From assembly GCA_002500505.1 (NCBI GenBank), contig DLRM01000018.1, forward strand, positions 1 to 8,750: 8,750 nt of DNA, given 5' to 3'. A model generated the notes under the pieces. It was not told the origin of the DNA. It did not search any database and worked only from the letters and a program-made list of their open reading frames with translations. This DNA comes from Planctomycetes bacterium UBA7888 (GTDB taxonomy: Bacteria; Planctomycetota; UBA1135). The translations under genes and the position numbers were made by a program. Position 1 is the first letter of the stretch; every line of letters starts with the position of its first letter. Below are positions 1-5,148 of the stretch, in pieces.

Positions 1-833
1 AAGTGGCGACCAACCGACTTCGAAAAATAATCAACAAGAATATTCTAGATGAAGACCTCTACCAAGGAGCAGCCGAAGCGTGGCGGCGAGGATTTAATAA
101 TATAAAGTTGTATTTCATGATGGGGTTGCCTGGCGAAGAGCTCTCTGATCTCGACGGCATCTTAGATATGTCCGAGAAGTGTTCTCGCATCCGAAAAGAA
201 ATTGGCATCAAAGGGAATGGTTCGATTCAAGCCGCAATTTCCACATTCATTCCTAAACCCCTCACTCCTTTTCAATGGGATACCCAGGTCCGACCAGAAG
301 AAGCTGAAGAAAAGCGACAACGCTTGCTCCAACGCCGAAAAATGCGGAGCGTTCGCTTTAAGTTCCAGCGCCATGAAGAAAGTTGGCTTGAGGGTTTTCT
401 GTCGCGTGGGGACCGAAGAACGGGCTCCACCATTCTCGCCGCTTGGAATGCCGGAGCCCGCTTCGATGCTTGGGAGGAAAAGCTCAATTGGGGAGCCTGG
501 GAAAAGGCTTTTTTGGAAACAGGCTATGGCCCTGAACAAGTTTCCTGGCGGGAAAGAAGCATGACGGAAGTCCTCCCCTGGGACCATCTCGACCACGGCG
601 TATCTCGAACCTATCTAGAAGAAGAACATCGTCGAGCACAAACCAGCGAGGGAACACCCCATTGCCAAGAGGAGGCTTGTTCCAATTGCGGCATCCCTCC
701 GACTCTTTGCGTGGACCTCAAAGCGACAAGCGGACTTTTCCCGAAGTTTGACAAGGCAAATATTGTCGCGAAAGCCCAAAAAAGGCTTTCAATTAATATC
801 CCAACAAATCCGGAAGTTCCCGCCAATCATTAA
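1..833 (+). CDS. TIGR03960-type B12-binding/radical SAM protein, C-terminal part (5' end outside window)
   Basis: Only the last 277 or so residues are present. The reading frame is open to the window edge, so the GTG at position 3 is an internal codon rather than the start. The visible part holds the end of the radical SAM barrel (LYFMMGLPGEE near residues 37-47, then FIPKPLTPFQW near 82-92). This is followed by the family's characteristic C-terminal region: LEGFLSRGDRR, GARFDAW, LPWDHLDHGVS and a terminal cysteine cluster around CxxCGI. This order matches uncharacterised radical SAM proteins of the TIGR03960 type, whose N-terminal half normally carries a B12-binding domain and the CxxxCxxC iron-sulfur cluster site; both would lie upstream. 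The exact reaction is unknown. In many genomes a DUF2344 (TIGR03936) partner is fused or adjacent. None is seen here: the frame ends after a roughly 45-residue tail and overlaps the convergent HAD gene by 41 bp. Confidence 0.85.
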   Translation, partial: VATNRLRKIINKNILDEDLYQGAAEAWRRGFNNIKLYFMMGLPGEELSDLDGILDMSEKCSRIRKEIGIKGNGSIQAAISTFIPKPLTPFQWDTQVRPEEAEEKRQRLLQRRKMRSVRFKFQRHEESWLEGFLSRGDRRTGSTILAAWNAGARFDAWEEKLNWGAWEKAFLETGYGPEQVSWRERSMTEVLPWDHLDHGVSRTYLEEEHRRAQTSEGTPHCQEEACSNCGIPPTLCVDLKATSGLFPKFDKANIVAKAQKRLSINIPTNPEVPANH

Positions 834-1206
834 ATCCACCATCGCGGCCTGGAAAAGCCCCCTGTCCCTCCAGGCAAGATTGATAAAAAGGCAACTCGGC
901 TGCAAGTGCAGCCCGGTAATCGGCCGGGTGGTCGCCTAAGTAAAGCCCGGTTCCCTGCCGAAGCCGAAGCTCAATCAATGCTGCCTCCTTGTCCTCCACG
1001 CCGTGGATTTCATGGGCATTTAGCCCAACCCTTTCCACATCCCTCTGGATGGTGCTGGGATAAGCATGACTCACCACACAAATCAGGATGCCCTTTTGGC
1101 TCCAGCCCTCCAATACTTCTAGTGCGCCCGAATAGGCCGGCTCTCCAAAAAAGGATACCACGGTTCCATTCCAGTCCACGGCGACAAATGCGGGGAGAGC
1201 CTGCAT
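793..1206 (-). CDS. small HAD-superfamily hydrolase, cap-less
   Basis: A 137-residue cytoplasmic protein with all four HAD motifs. Counting from the chosen start, motif I is DWNGT (Asp11), motif II has Ser46 in VVSHA, motif III has Lys73 in EDKEAA, and motif IV is GDHPAD (Asp92 and Asp96). HAD proteins use the first Asp as nucleophile, mostly for phosphate-ester hydrolysis. The second Asp of the usual DxD is Asn here, a variant also seen in other HAD proteins. The spacing leaves almost no room for a cap domain, so a C0-type fold is likely and the substrate cannot be named. The frame can extend to ATG at 1218 or 1260. I prefer 1206 because it places the nucleophile at the usual distance from the N-terminus and because TATGCT lies 7 nt upstream, whereas that same hexamer contains the 1218 ATG. 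The gene is divergent from the M28 peptidase and convergent with the radical SAM gene. Confidence 0.78.
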   Translation of the reverse strand: MQALPAFVAVDWNGTVVSFFGEPAYSGALEVLEGWSQKGILICVVSHAYPSTIQRDVERVGLNAHEIHGVEDKEAALIELRLRQGTGLYLGDHPADYRAALAAELPFYQSCLEGQGAFPGRDGGFNDWRELPDLLGY

Positions 1207-1219
1207 AAATGGGAGCATA
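1207..1219 (-). promoter_or_regulatory. candidate -10 element of the HAD gene, leaderless-type spacing
   Basis: On the minus strand TATGCT (1219-1214) is followed by 7 nt and then the ATG at 1206. No Shine-Dalgarno sequence stands before this ATG, and no clear -35 is visible. If transcription begins 7-8 nt after the hexamer, the mRNA starts at the initiation codon. This is an inference from spacing only. Confidence 0.3.
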
Positions 1220-1246
1220 ACGGAAGGGACTAGGCGAGGGTAAGAG

Positions 1247-1258
1247 TATCCTGCTCCC
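1247..1258 (+). promoter_or_regulatory. candidate -10 element TATCCT placed for a leaderless mRNA (M28 peptidase)
   Basis: TATCCT (1247-1252) ends exactly 6 nt before the ATG at 1259, inside the longer word GTATCCTG that recurs before trmD and the LysM gene. The upstream sequence offers no Shine-Dalgarno at usable spacing, since the nearest purine run, GAGGG at 1236-1240, is 18 nt away. The hexamer 17 bp upstream, AAGGGA, is not a good -35. A transcript starting at the A of ATG would be leaderless. Confidence 0.45.
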
Positions 1259-3073
1259 ATGCTGCTGGCTCTGTTCCTCCTTCAACTCCCCACCCCTTCA
1301 GCCAACCCACCAAGTCCCGAGTCGGTGTCCTCGGAGCGACTAGGAAAAACCCTTCAAGCGGTTTGCGCTCAGGAGCGACTTGCTGGAAGTCCCGGCTCCA
1401 AAAAGGCGACGGAATATGTCGCCTCAGTATTTGAGGAAGCAGGCCTCGATGTGGAACGAGCAACTTACAGCGTTTATCTTCCGCGCCAAACTGCCCAAGG
1501 TCTTTGGCTCATTCAAGCGAATGGTCGCCATCTCCCCTTGGATTTGGAAGAACATGGGTTCCCCCAAGACCCTCAATCTCATCGCGGCACCGTCCCGCCC
1601 ATGCATGGCAGCACAGGCGCTGGCAATGTTCGAGGTCGTCTCATCTTTGCAGGTTTTGGCCGAGAAGAAGATTTTAAATTTCTTAAAGACCAAGGGATTC
1701 GAACGGACGGAACCATTGCACTTATTCGTTATGGAAAACTATTCCGCGGGCAAAAGGTGCAAAATGCGGAAGCCGCTGGATGCGTTGGCGCCCTCCTGTA
1801 CACCGACTCTGAAGATGATGGTGAGAGGAAAGGGAAAACCATGCCTCGCGGTCCATGGCGTCCCATCGACGGGATTCAACGAGGATCCGTATTTAATGGG
1901 CACGGCGACCCGTTGACTCCTGGGTGGGCTTCCGTTGCAGGCGCCAAACGCATTCCAATTCAAAAAGCAGAGGGTCTTTGCGGTATTCCAAGCCTCCCCA
2001 TTTCGCAAGCCAATGCCACGGCACTTTTTGGACAAGAAGCCCGGCCGGAAAGACCTGGTCCATTAAAAACTCGCTGCGCCATGAAGGTAGAGCAAAACCC
2101 AAACCTTGTACAAATCACAAATGTTCTGGGGAAAATCGAAGGTGCCACCCACCCTGAGGACTGGGTTGTCGTTGGTGCTCACCGAGATTCTTGGGGGTTT
2201 GGCGCGGTGGACAATGGCACAGGAACCACAGTTCTTCTGGAAACGGCTCGAGTTTTGGGCAAGGCAATGGAGAAAGGATGGCGACCCGACCGCACCATCC
2301 TGCTTGCCACTTGGGATGCCGAGGAATGGGGCCTAGTCGGTTCAACCGAATGGGTAGAAGAGCACCGTAAACAACTCCAAATACACGGCGTTGCCTACAT
2401 CAACATGGATGTGGTTGCCAGTGGGCCCAATTTGGGTGGTTCAAGCACTCCTGGCCTTGTAAAAGTTTTCCAAGAATCCTGCCGAGCTGAAGACCTCGTA
2501 GCTCCCAAAAATATTGGCACCCCAGGCGGTGGCTCGGATCACATTCCCTTTCTAGAAATCGCTGGCATGGAAGTGCTCGGATTTGGCTTCCATGGTGGGT
2601 CGGGCTCTTACCACTCCGCCTACGACACCCCTTGGCTGGTTGAAAACTATTTGGACCCAGGTTTCCACCACCACGCCTCGGCAGCCCGTCTCCTCTTGCA
2701 ACTATTGAACAAGTTGAGCGACTCCACAACCATCGTCAATGGAATCCAAGGGTGGAGTCGACTTGCTCTGGAAAAAGCCCAGGAACTTCAGCTGGATGAG
2801 CGAAATTTCGGCAAGTTAGTGAATGCGGCCAATCTGAACCACAAGGCAACTGCTGGGACGGCCCCCCCCCATCCGCACCGATATCTTCGCTTCTTCCTTC
2901 CCAATTCCAAACACGGGAAAAACTTGTTGTGGCAATCCTCTGGGTACGGGGGTGTTTGGTTCCCTGAGATTGTCCAAGCCTTGGAGAAAGGTGAATCTCC
3001 AAACGAAGCCGTTAGCCAGGTTGTGCGAGCAATGGATTTAGCAACCGAAGTCCTCGGTTCAACAAAGAAATAA
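1259..3073 (+). CDS. secreted M28B metallopeptidase, glutamate carboxypeptidase II / transferrin-receptor-like
   Basis: A 604-residue zinc peptidase resembling eukaryotic glutamate carboxypeptidase II (PSMA) along its whole length. A short hydrophobic N-terminus (residues 1-12, then PTPSA) looks like a signal peptide, so the enzyme probably acts outside the cytoplasm. A PA-type insert follows (about 110-260), with NVRGRLIFAGFG at 123-134, RYGK..FRG and GDPLTPGW near 216-223. The M28 core (about 290-480) keeps every di-zinc ligand and the catalytic base at family spacing: His308 and bridging Asp318 (AHRDSWGFGAVDNG), Glu355 base and Glu356 (DAEEWG), Asp384 (NMD) and His452 (YHSAYDT). A C-terminal dimerisation-like helical domain ends with SGYGGVWFPEI. 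By alignment from memory, the Lys-Tyr pair that grips the C-terminal glutamate in GCPII is Gly-Tyr here. The substrate may therefore be a different peptide or dipeptide. The gene carries a C9 run at codons 535-538 and is expected to be leaderless. Confidence 0.9.
   Translation: MLLALFLLQLPTPSANPPSPESVSSERLGKTLQAVCAQERLAGSPGSKKATEYVASVFEEAGLDVERATYSVYLPRQTAQGLWLIQANGRHLPLDLEEHGFPQDPQSHRGTVPPMHGSTGAGNVRGRLIFAGFGREEDFKFLKDQGIRTDGTIALIRYGKLFRGQKVQNAEAAGCVGALLYTDSEDDGERKGKTMPRGPWRPIDGIQRGSVFNGHGDPLTPGWASVAGAKRIPIQKAEGLCGIPSLPISQANATALFGQEARPERPGPLKTRCAMKVEQNPNLVQITNVLGKIEGATHPEDWVVVGAHRDSWGFGAVDNGTGTTVLLETARVLGKAMEKGWRPDRTILLATWDAEEWGLVGSTEWVEEHRKQLQIHGVAYINMDVVASGPNLGGSSTPGLVKVFQESCRAEDLVAPKNIGTPGGGSDHIPFLEIAGMEVLGFGFHGGSGSYHSAYDTPWLVENYLDPGFHHHASAARLLLQLLNKLSDSTTIVNGIQGWSRLALEKAQELQLDERNFGKLVNAANLNHKATAGTAPPHPHRYLRFFLPNSKHGKNLLWQSSGYGGVWFPEIVQALEKGESPNEAVSQVVRAMDLATEVLGSTKK
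2862..2870 (+). repeat. homopolymeric C9 tract inside the peptidase gene
   Basis: Nine consecutive C bases encode the Pro-Pro step of TAPPHPH in the C-terminal domain. As read, the frame stays open across it and for about 65 codons more, with a family-like C-terminus. A one-base slip would remove the dimerisation-domain end. It is either a neutral run, a site of slippage, or a place to suspect read error. Confidence 0.9.
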
Positions 3074-3104
3074 AAGAAAGGCTCCCAGAGCAGGAAGTCT
3101 GGGA
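3067..3104 (-). terminator. hairpin with T-rich tail on the minus strand
   Basis: A perfect 7-bp inverted repeat, TCCCAGA / TCTGGGA (3083-3089 and 3098-3104), encloses an 8-nt loop. Read on the minus strand it is followed by GCCTTTCTTTTATTT, a T-rich tail. It would stop minus-strand transcription before it enters the 3' end of the peptidase gene. On the plus strand, just after the peptidase stop, the same stem has no T-tail, so it could at most protect that 3' end. Confidence 0.4.
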
Positions 3105-3206
3105 CCCAGCAAGCAGGATGGCGGTCGCGAGAACAGGGGTGTTGCTCATGGTTCTTTCGGGTTGAGGCGAATCCGCCTAGTGCGGAGATGGCCCCTAACT
3201 AGCTCA
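3074..3206. other. non-coding, structure-rich intergenic stretch (possible structured RNA)
   Basis: No convincing ORF is present between the peptidase stop and the ribE terminator. The DNA is rich in short inverted repeats. AGGGG (3135-3139) can pair with CCCCT (3192-3196). Inside that arm two hairpins compete for 3172-3178: AGGCG-AATC-CGCCT (3165-3178) and TCCGC-CTAGT-GCGGA (3172-3186). AACA-GGGG-TGTT lies at 3132-3143. I do not recognise a tRNA, SRP RNA, RNase P RNA, tmRNA, hammerhead or known riboswitch here. It may be an untranslated 3' region, a small RNA, or chance structure. Confidence 0.3.
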
Positions 3207-3229
3207 CAAAAACAAAGTGGCAAGGCCAC
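3207..3229 (-). terminator. intrinsic terminator of ribE
   Basis: On the minus strand GTGGC-CTT-GCCAC (3229-3217) is followed at once by TTTGTTTTT. It stands about 45 nt after the riboflavin synthase stop codon, in the right orientation. The stem is short (5 bp), but the T-tract is good. Confidence 0.55.
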
Positions 3230-3273
3230 AATGAGAGGAAAAGGGTGGCTAGAGAGAGAGCAAGCGCAGAAGT

Positions 3274-3888
3274 CTATTCCTGCGTTTGATTCTCTTCGCG
3301 ACACTCCATGACCCTTTGGACAAACTTTGCCAAAAGATCACCCTCCAAGTGAATCCCATCTCCAACGGAAAGCCGTGACAGAGTTGTCCTTTCTAGGGTT
3401 TCAGGAATGAGCGCGACCGTGAAAACACCGCCTTTGTGTAATTCCGCAATAGTGAGGCTCACCCCTTCCACGGTCACAGACCCCTTAGGAACAAGGCAGG
3501 AAAATAATTCCGGGGGAGCTTGATAAGTGTGGACGGAAAACTCCTCCTGGACCTCCAGATTTAGCACCTTTCCAAGGCCATCCACATGTCCACTCACGAA
3601 ATGCCCCCCTAAGCGGTCCCCGACTCGGAGAGCGCGCTCAACATTCACGACTCCATCGGCAGCAATTTCCCTAAACCTTGTCTTCTCAAGGGTTTCCGGC
3701 GAAAGGTCGAATCCGGCAATGGACTCTTCAAGGGAAATCACTGTCAGGCAGGCTCCTGCCACACAAATAGAATCCCCGCCACGAACGCCCTCGGCCACAG
3801 GGCCAAGGTCCACTTTCAAAAGGAGGCCGCCTTTGGCCTCCTCAGCGCTCACAACCGAGGCCGCTTTTTCTACAATTCCGGTAAACAT
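3274..3888 (-). CDS. ribE: riboflavin synthase, alpha subunit
   Basis: A 204-residue cytoplasmic enzyme that dismutates two molecules of 6,7-dimethyl-8-ribityllumazine into riboflavin and a pyrimidinedione, the last step of riboflavin synthesis. The start is the family-typical MFTGIVE. Two lumazine-binding barrels follow. The first (about 1-95) has SICVAGACLTV (Cys47), FDLSPETLEKT and DRLGGHFVSGHVDG. The second (about 97-190) has GSVTVEGVSLT, IPETLERTTL and LEGDLLAKFV. Length is normal. The first barrel has Ala44 where an Asn (VNGVCLTV) is usual, a mild oddity. GGGAG stands just upstream of the ATG at close spacing. No other rib gene and no FMN riboswitch are nearby, so this is a lone ribE, divergent from trmD and followed by its own terminator-like hairpin. 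The symbol ribC is used for the same enzyme in some species. Confidence 0.93.
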   Translation of the reverse strand: MFTGIVEKAASVVSAEEAKGGLLLKVDLGPVAEGVRGGDSICVAGACLTVISLEESIAGFDLSPETLEKTRFREIAADGVVNVERALRVGDRLGGHFVSGHVDGLGKVLNLEVQEEFSVHTYQAPPELFSCLVPKGSVTVEGVSLTIAELHKGGVFTVALIPETLERTTLSRLSVGDGIHLEGDLLAKFVQRVMECREENQTQE

Positions 3889-3962
3889 GGGCTCCCTTTC
3901 TAGGCTCGCCGGCCCTCGCCGTCCAGCGCTCCTTCCAAAAGCCTTTGAATTCGACCTAAACC

Positions 3963-3991
3963 TTGTTGGATTCGGGCCTCTACGGTATCCT
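3963..3991 (+). promoter_or_regulatory. sigma-70-like promoter of trmD-rplS
   Basis: TTGTTG (3963-3968), then 17 bp, then TATCCT (3986-3991). The expected start lies near 3998, giving a leader of about 20 nt with a Shine-Dalgarno site before trmD. The -10 context GGTATCCTGT is repeated identically before the LysM gene at 7631-7640. Spacing and both boxes make this the best promoter in the window. Confidence 0.6.
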
Positions 3992-4006
3992 GTGCGGCCA
4001 TTTTCC

Positions 4007-4011
4007 GGAGG
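4007..4011 (+). promoter_or_regulatory. Shine-Dalgarno site of trmD
   Basis: GGAGG ends 7 nt before the ATG at 4019. It fixes the trmD start although the same frame stays open far upstream, antisense to ribE. It is the only full Shine-Dalgarno motif in front of a plus-strand gene here. Confidence 0.75.
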
Positions 4012-4018
4012 TCCGGGA

Positions 4019-4708
4019 ATGCTCGAGATTCACCTCCTCACCCTGTTCCCTGAGGCAGTCACTGGCTACCTTCAGGCAAGCATCCTCGGCCGAGCCCAGG
4101 CTTCCCAGAAGCTGCAAGTTCATGTCCTGGACTTTCGGCGCTTTGCGCACGACAAGCACAGAACCGTGGATGATCGCCCTTTCGGGGGCGGACCAGGAAT
4201 GGTGTTGAAACCCGAGCCGATCTTCGAAGCTGTCGAATGGGTCGAACAAGAATTCGGCCCTTGTGAAAAAATCCTCCTCACTCCTGTGGGAGAACCTTTT
4301 CAACAAACCCATGCCAATGAGTTCAGTCAGGCCAAACGCCTTCTGCTCCTCTGCGGTAGATACGAGGGATTTGATGAAAGGATTCGCCTAGGAATGAAAT
4401 GGAGGGAAATATCCATCGGCGACTTTGTTCTTTGTGGTGGTGAACTGCCCGCCTTAACTCTCATTGAATCAACCGCCCGCCTTCTTCCTGGAGTCTTAGG
4501 CGATGATCAATCTGCTGTTGAGGAATCATTCACCAATCCCAATCTACTGGATCACCCGCATTACACCCGCCCAGCGGAGTTTCGCGGGATGGAGGTCCCC
4601 GAGGTTTTGCGCAGTGGCAACCATCCAGAAGTTGCTCGATGGCGCAAAGCTCAAGCGAACTTCCGTACTCAAGAACGTCGGCCGGACTTGGATAAAGGTA
4701 CTTCCTGA
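4019..4708 (+). CDS. trmD: tRNA (guanine-N1)-methyltransferase
   Basis: A 229-residue SPOUT-class enzyme that methylates N1 of G37 next to the anticodon of tRNAs reading CNN codons, using S-adenosylmethionine and preventing +1 frameshifting. The start MLEIHLLTLFPE matches the family. Further landmarks are DDRPFGGGPGM (51-61), the trefoil-knot AdoMet site LCGRYEGFDER (111-121), then ISIGDFVLCGGE, and LDHPHYTRP with the expected catalytic Asp178. The C-terminal domain ends in NHPEVARWR with a normal tail. The gene has its own promoter and a GGAGG ribosome site and is followed after 43 nt by rplS. In many bacteria trmD follows rpsP and rimM; here the gene before it is ribE on the other strand, so those two genes must lie elsewhere if present. 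Confidence 0.96.
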   Translation: MLEIHLLTLFPEAVTGYLQASILGRAQASQKLQVHVLDFRRFAHDKHRTVDDRPFGGGPGMVLKPEPIFEAVEWVEQEFGPCEKILLTPVGEPFQQTHANEFSQAKRLLLLCGRYEGFDERIRLGMKWREISIGDFVLCGGELPALTLIESTARLLPGVLGDDQSAVEESFTNPNLLDHPHYTRPAEFRGMEVPEVLRSGNHPEVARWRKAQANFRTQERRPDLDKGTS

Positions 4709-4751
4709 TTCCTTCGGCCCCTACCCCTCGGCAACCAAGCCGCTAAAAAAA

Positions 4752-5087
4752 ATGGACATCATTCAAGAAGTCGAAAAGCAACACATGAAGGAGGAGACCC
4801 CATCCTTCAAAGTCGGAGATTTTGTCAAGGTGGATTACCTTATCCGTGAAGGCGAGGACGAGCGCGTCCAGCCTTACATCGGCCAGGTCATTGCTTTCTC
4901 AGGCTCCGGAATTCGTAAAACCTTTACCGTTCGGCGGATTGTGCAAAATCAAGGAGTTGAGAGAACCTTCCCGCTTCATGGTCCACGCATTGTCAATGTG
5001 ACCGTTCAACGGGGCCCCAACCGAAAGCCTCGTCGCTCACGCCTCTACTTCCTTCGCGGCCGCTCTGGCAAGTCCGCCACCCTGTAA
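4752..5087 (+). CDS. rplS: 50S ribosomal protein L19
   Basis: A 111-residue protein of the large subunit, located at the 30S-50S interface. It matches L19 from end to end: IIQEVEKQ, FKVGDFVKV, GQVIAFSGSGIRKTFTVRR, GVERTFPLHGPRI, then the basic tail with RLYFLRGRSGKSA. Length is slightly below the usual 115-120. The ATG at 4752 matches the family N-terminus. The frame is open further upstream only because it overlaps trmD in another frame. There is no Shine-Dalgarno site. The ATG instead begins with the last base of an A8 run (4745-4752), so initiation may rely on an unstructured A-rich leader. The 43-nt gap after trmD holds no evident promoter, so the two genes are most likely co-transcribed. 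Confidence 0.95.
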   Translation: MDIIQEVEKQHMKEETPSFKVGDFVKVDYLIREGEDERVQPYIGQVIAFSGSGIRKTFTVRRIVQNQGVERTFPLHGPRIVNVTVQRGPNRKPRRSRLYFLRGRSGKSATL

Positions 5088-5094
5088 GTGCCCT

Positions 5095-5116
5095 GCCTGA
5101 TTCAGGCTCTCTTTTT
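5095..5116 (+). terminator. weak intrinsic terminator or attenuator after rplS
   Basis: GCCTG-ATT-CAGGC (5095-5107) is followed by TCTCTTTTT. It begins 8 nt after the rplS stop codon and lies 33 nt before the secDF ATG. The 5-bp stem is short, so readthrough into secDF is plausible. It would separate ribosomal-protein-level expression from the export gene. Confidence 0.5.
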
Positions 5117-5148
5117 GACCCCCTACTCGTAAGCCAAACTGGCTGACC

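Noticed and set aside
1148..1157. Another TATCCT on the minus strand inside the HAD gene
   Set aside because: It encodes the Val-Ser codons after motif I and is followed by no start codon at suitable spacing.
1218..1260. Longer N-terminus for the HAD protein (ATG at 1260 or 1218)
   Set aside because: It would place the nucleophile Asp 29 or 15 residues in, and the 1218 ATG lies within the proposed -10. A GAAGGAGG on the minus strand upstream of 1260 is about 15 nt away, which is too far. Not fully excluded.
3012..3149. 45-codon minus-strand ORF starting MSNTPVLATAILLAG, resembling a lipoprotein signal
   Set aside because: No ribosome site. It runs through the hairpin and T-rich tail into the antisense of the peptidase 3' end, and the lipobox-like Cys is probably chance.
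3130..3200. tRNA gene suggested by a GGGTTGAGGCGAATCC-like arm
   Set aside because: No T-loop TTC consensus at correct spacing, no acceptor stem and no anticodon arm on either strand.
3527..4018. Long in-frame upstream extension of trmD, antisense to ribE
   Set aside because: The family N-terminus MLEIHLLTLFPE and the GGAGG site fix the start at 4019. The upstream translation is Arg/Pro/Ser/Thr-rich and is the shadow of ribE.
3889..4018. FMN riboswitch upstream of ribE
   Set aside because: The region is only 130 bp, is shared with the trmD promoter, and contains none of the conserved FMN-element segments.
4503..4751. Upstream extension of rplS overlapping trmD
   Set aside because: L19 homology begins at 4752. 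The extension is trmD read in another frame.
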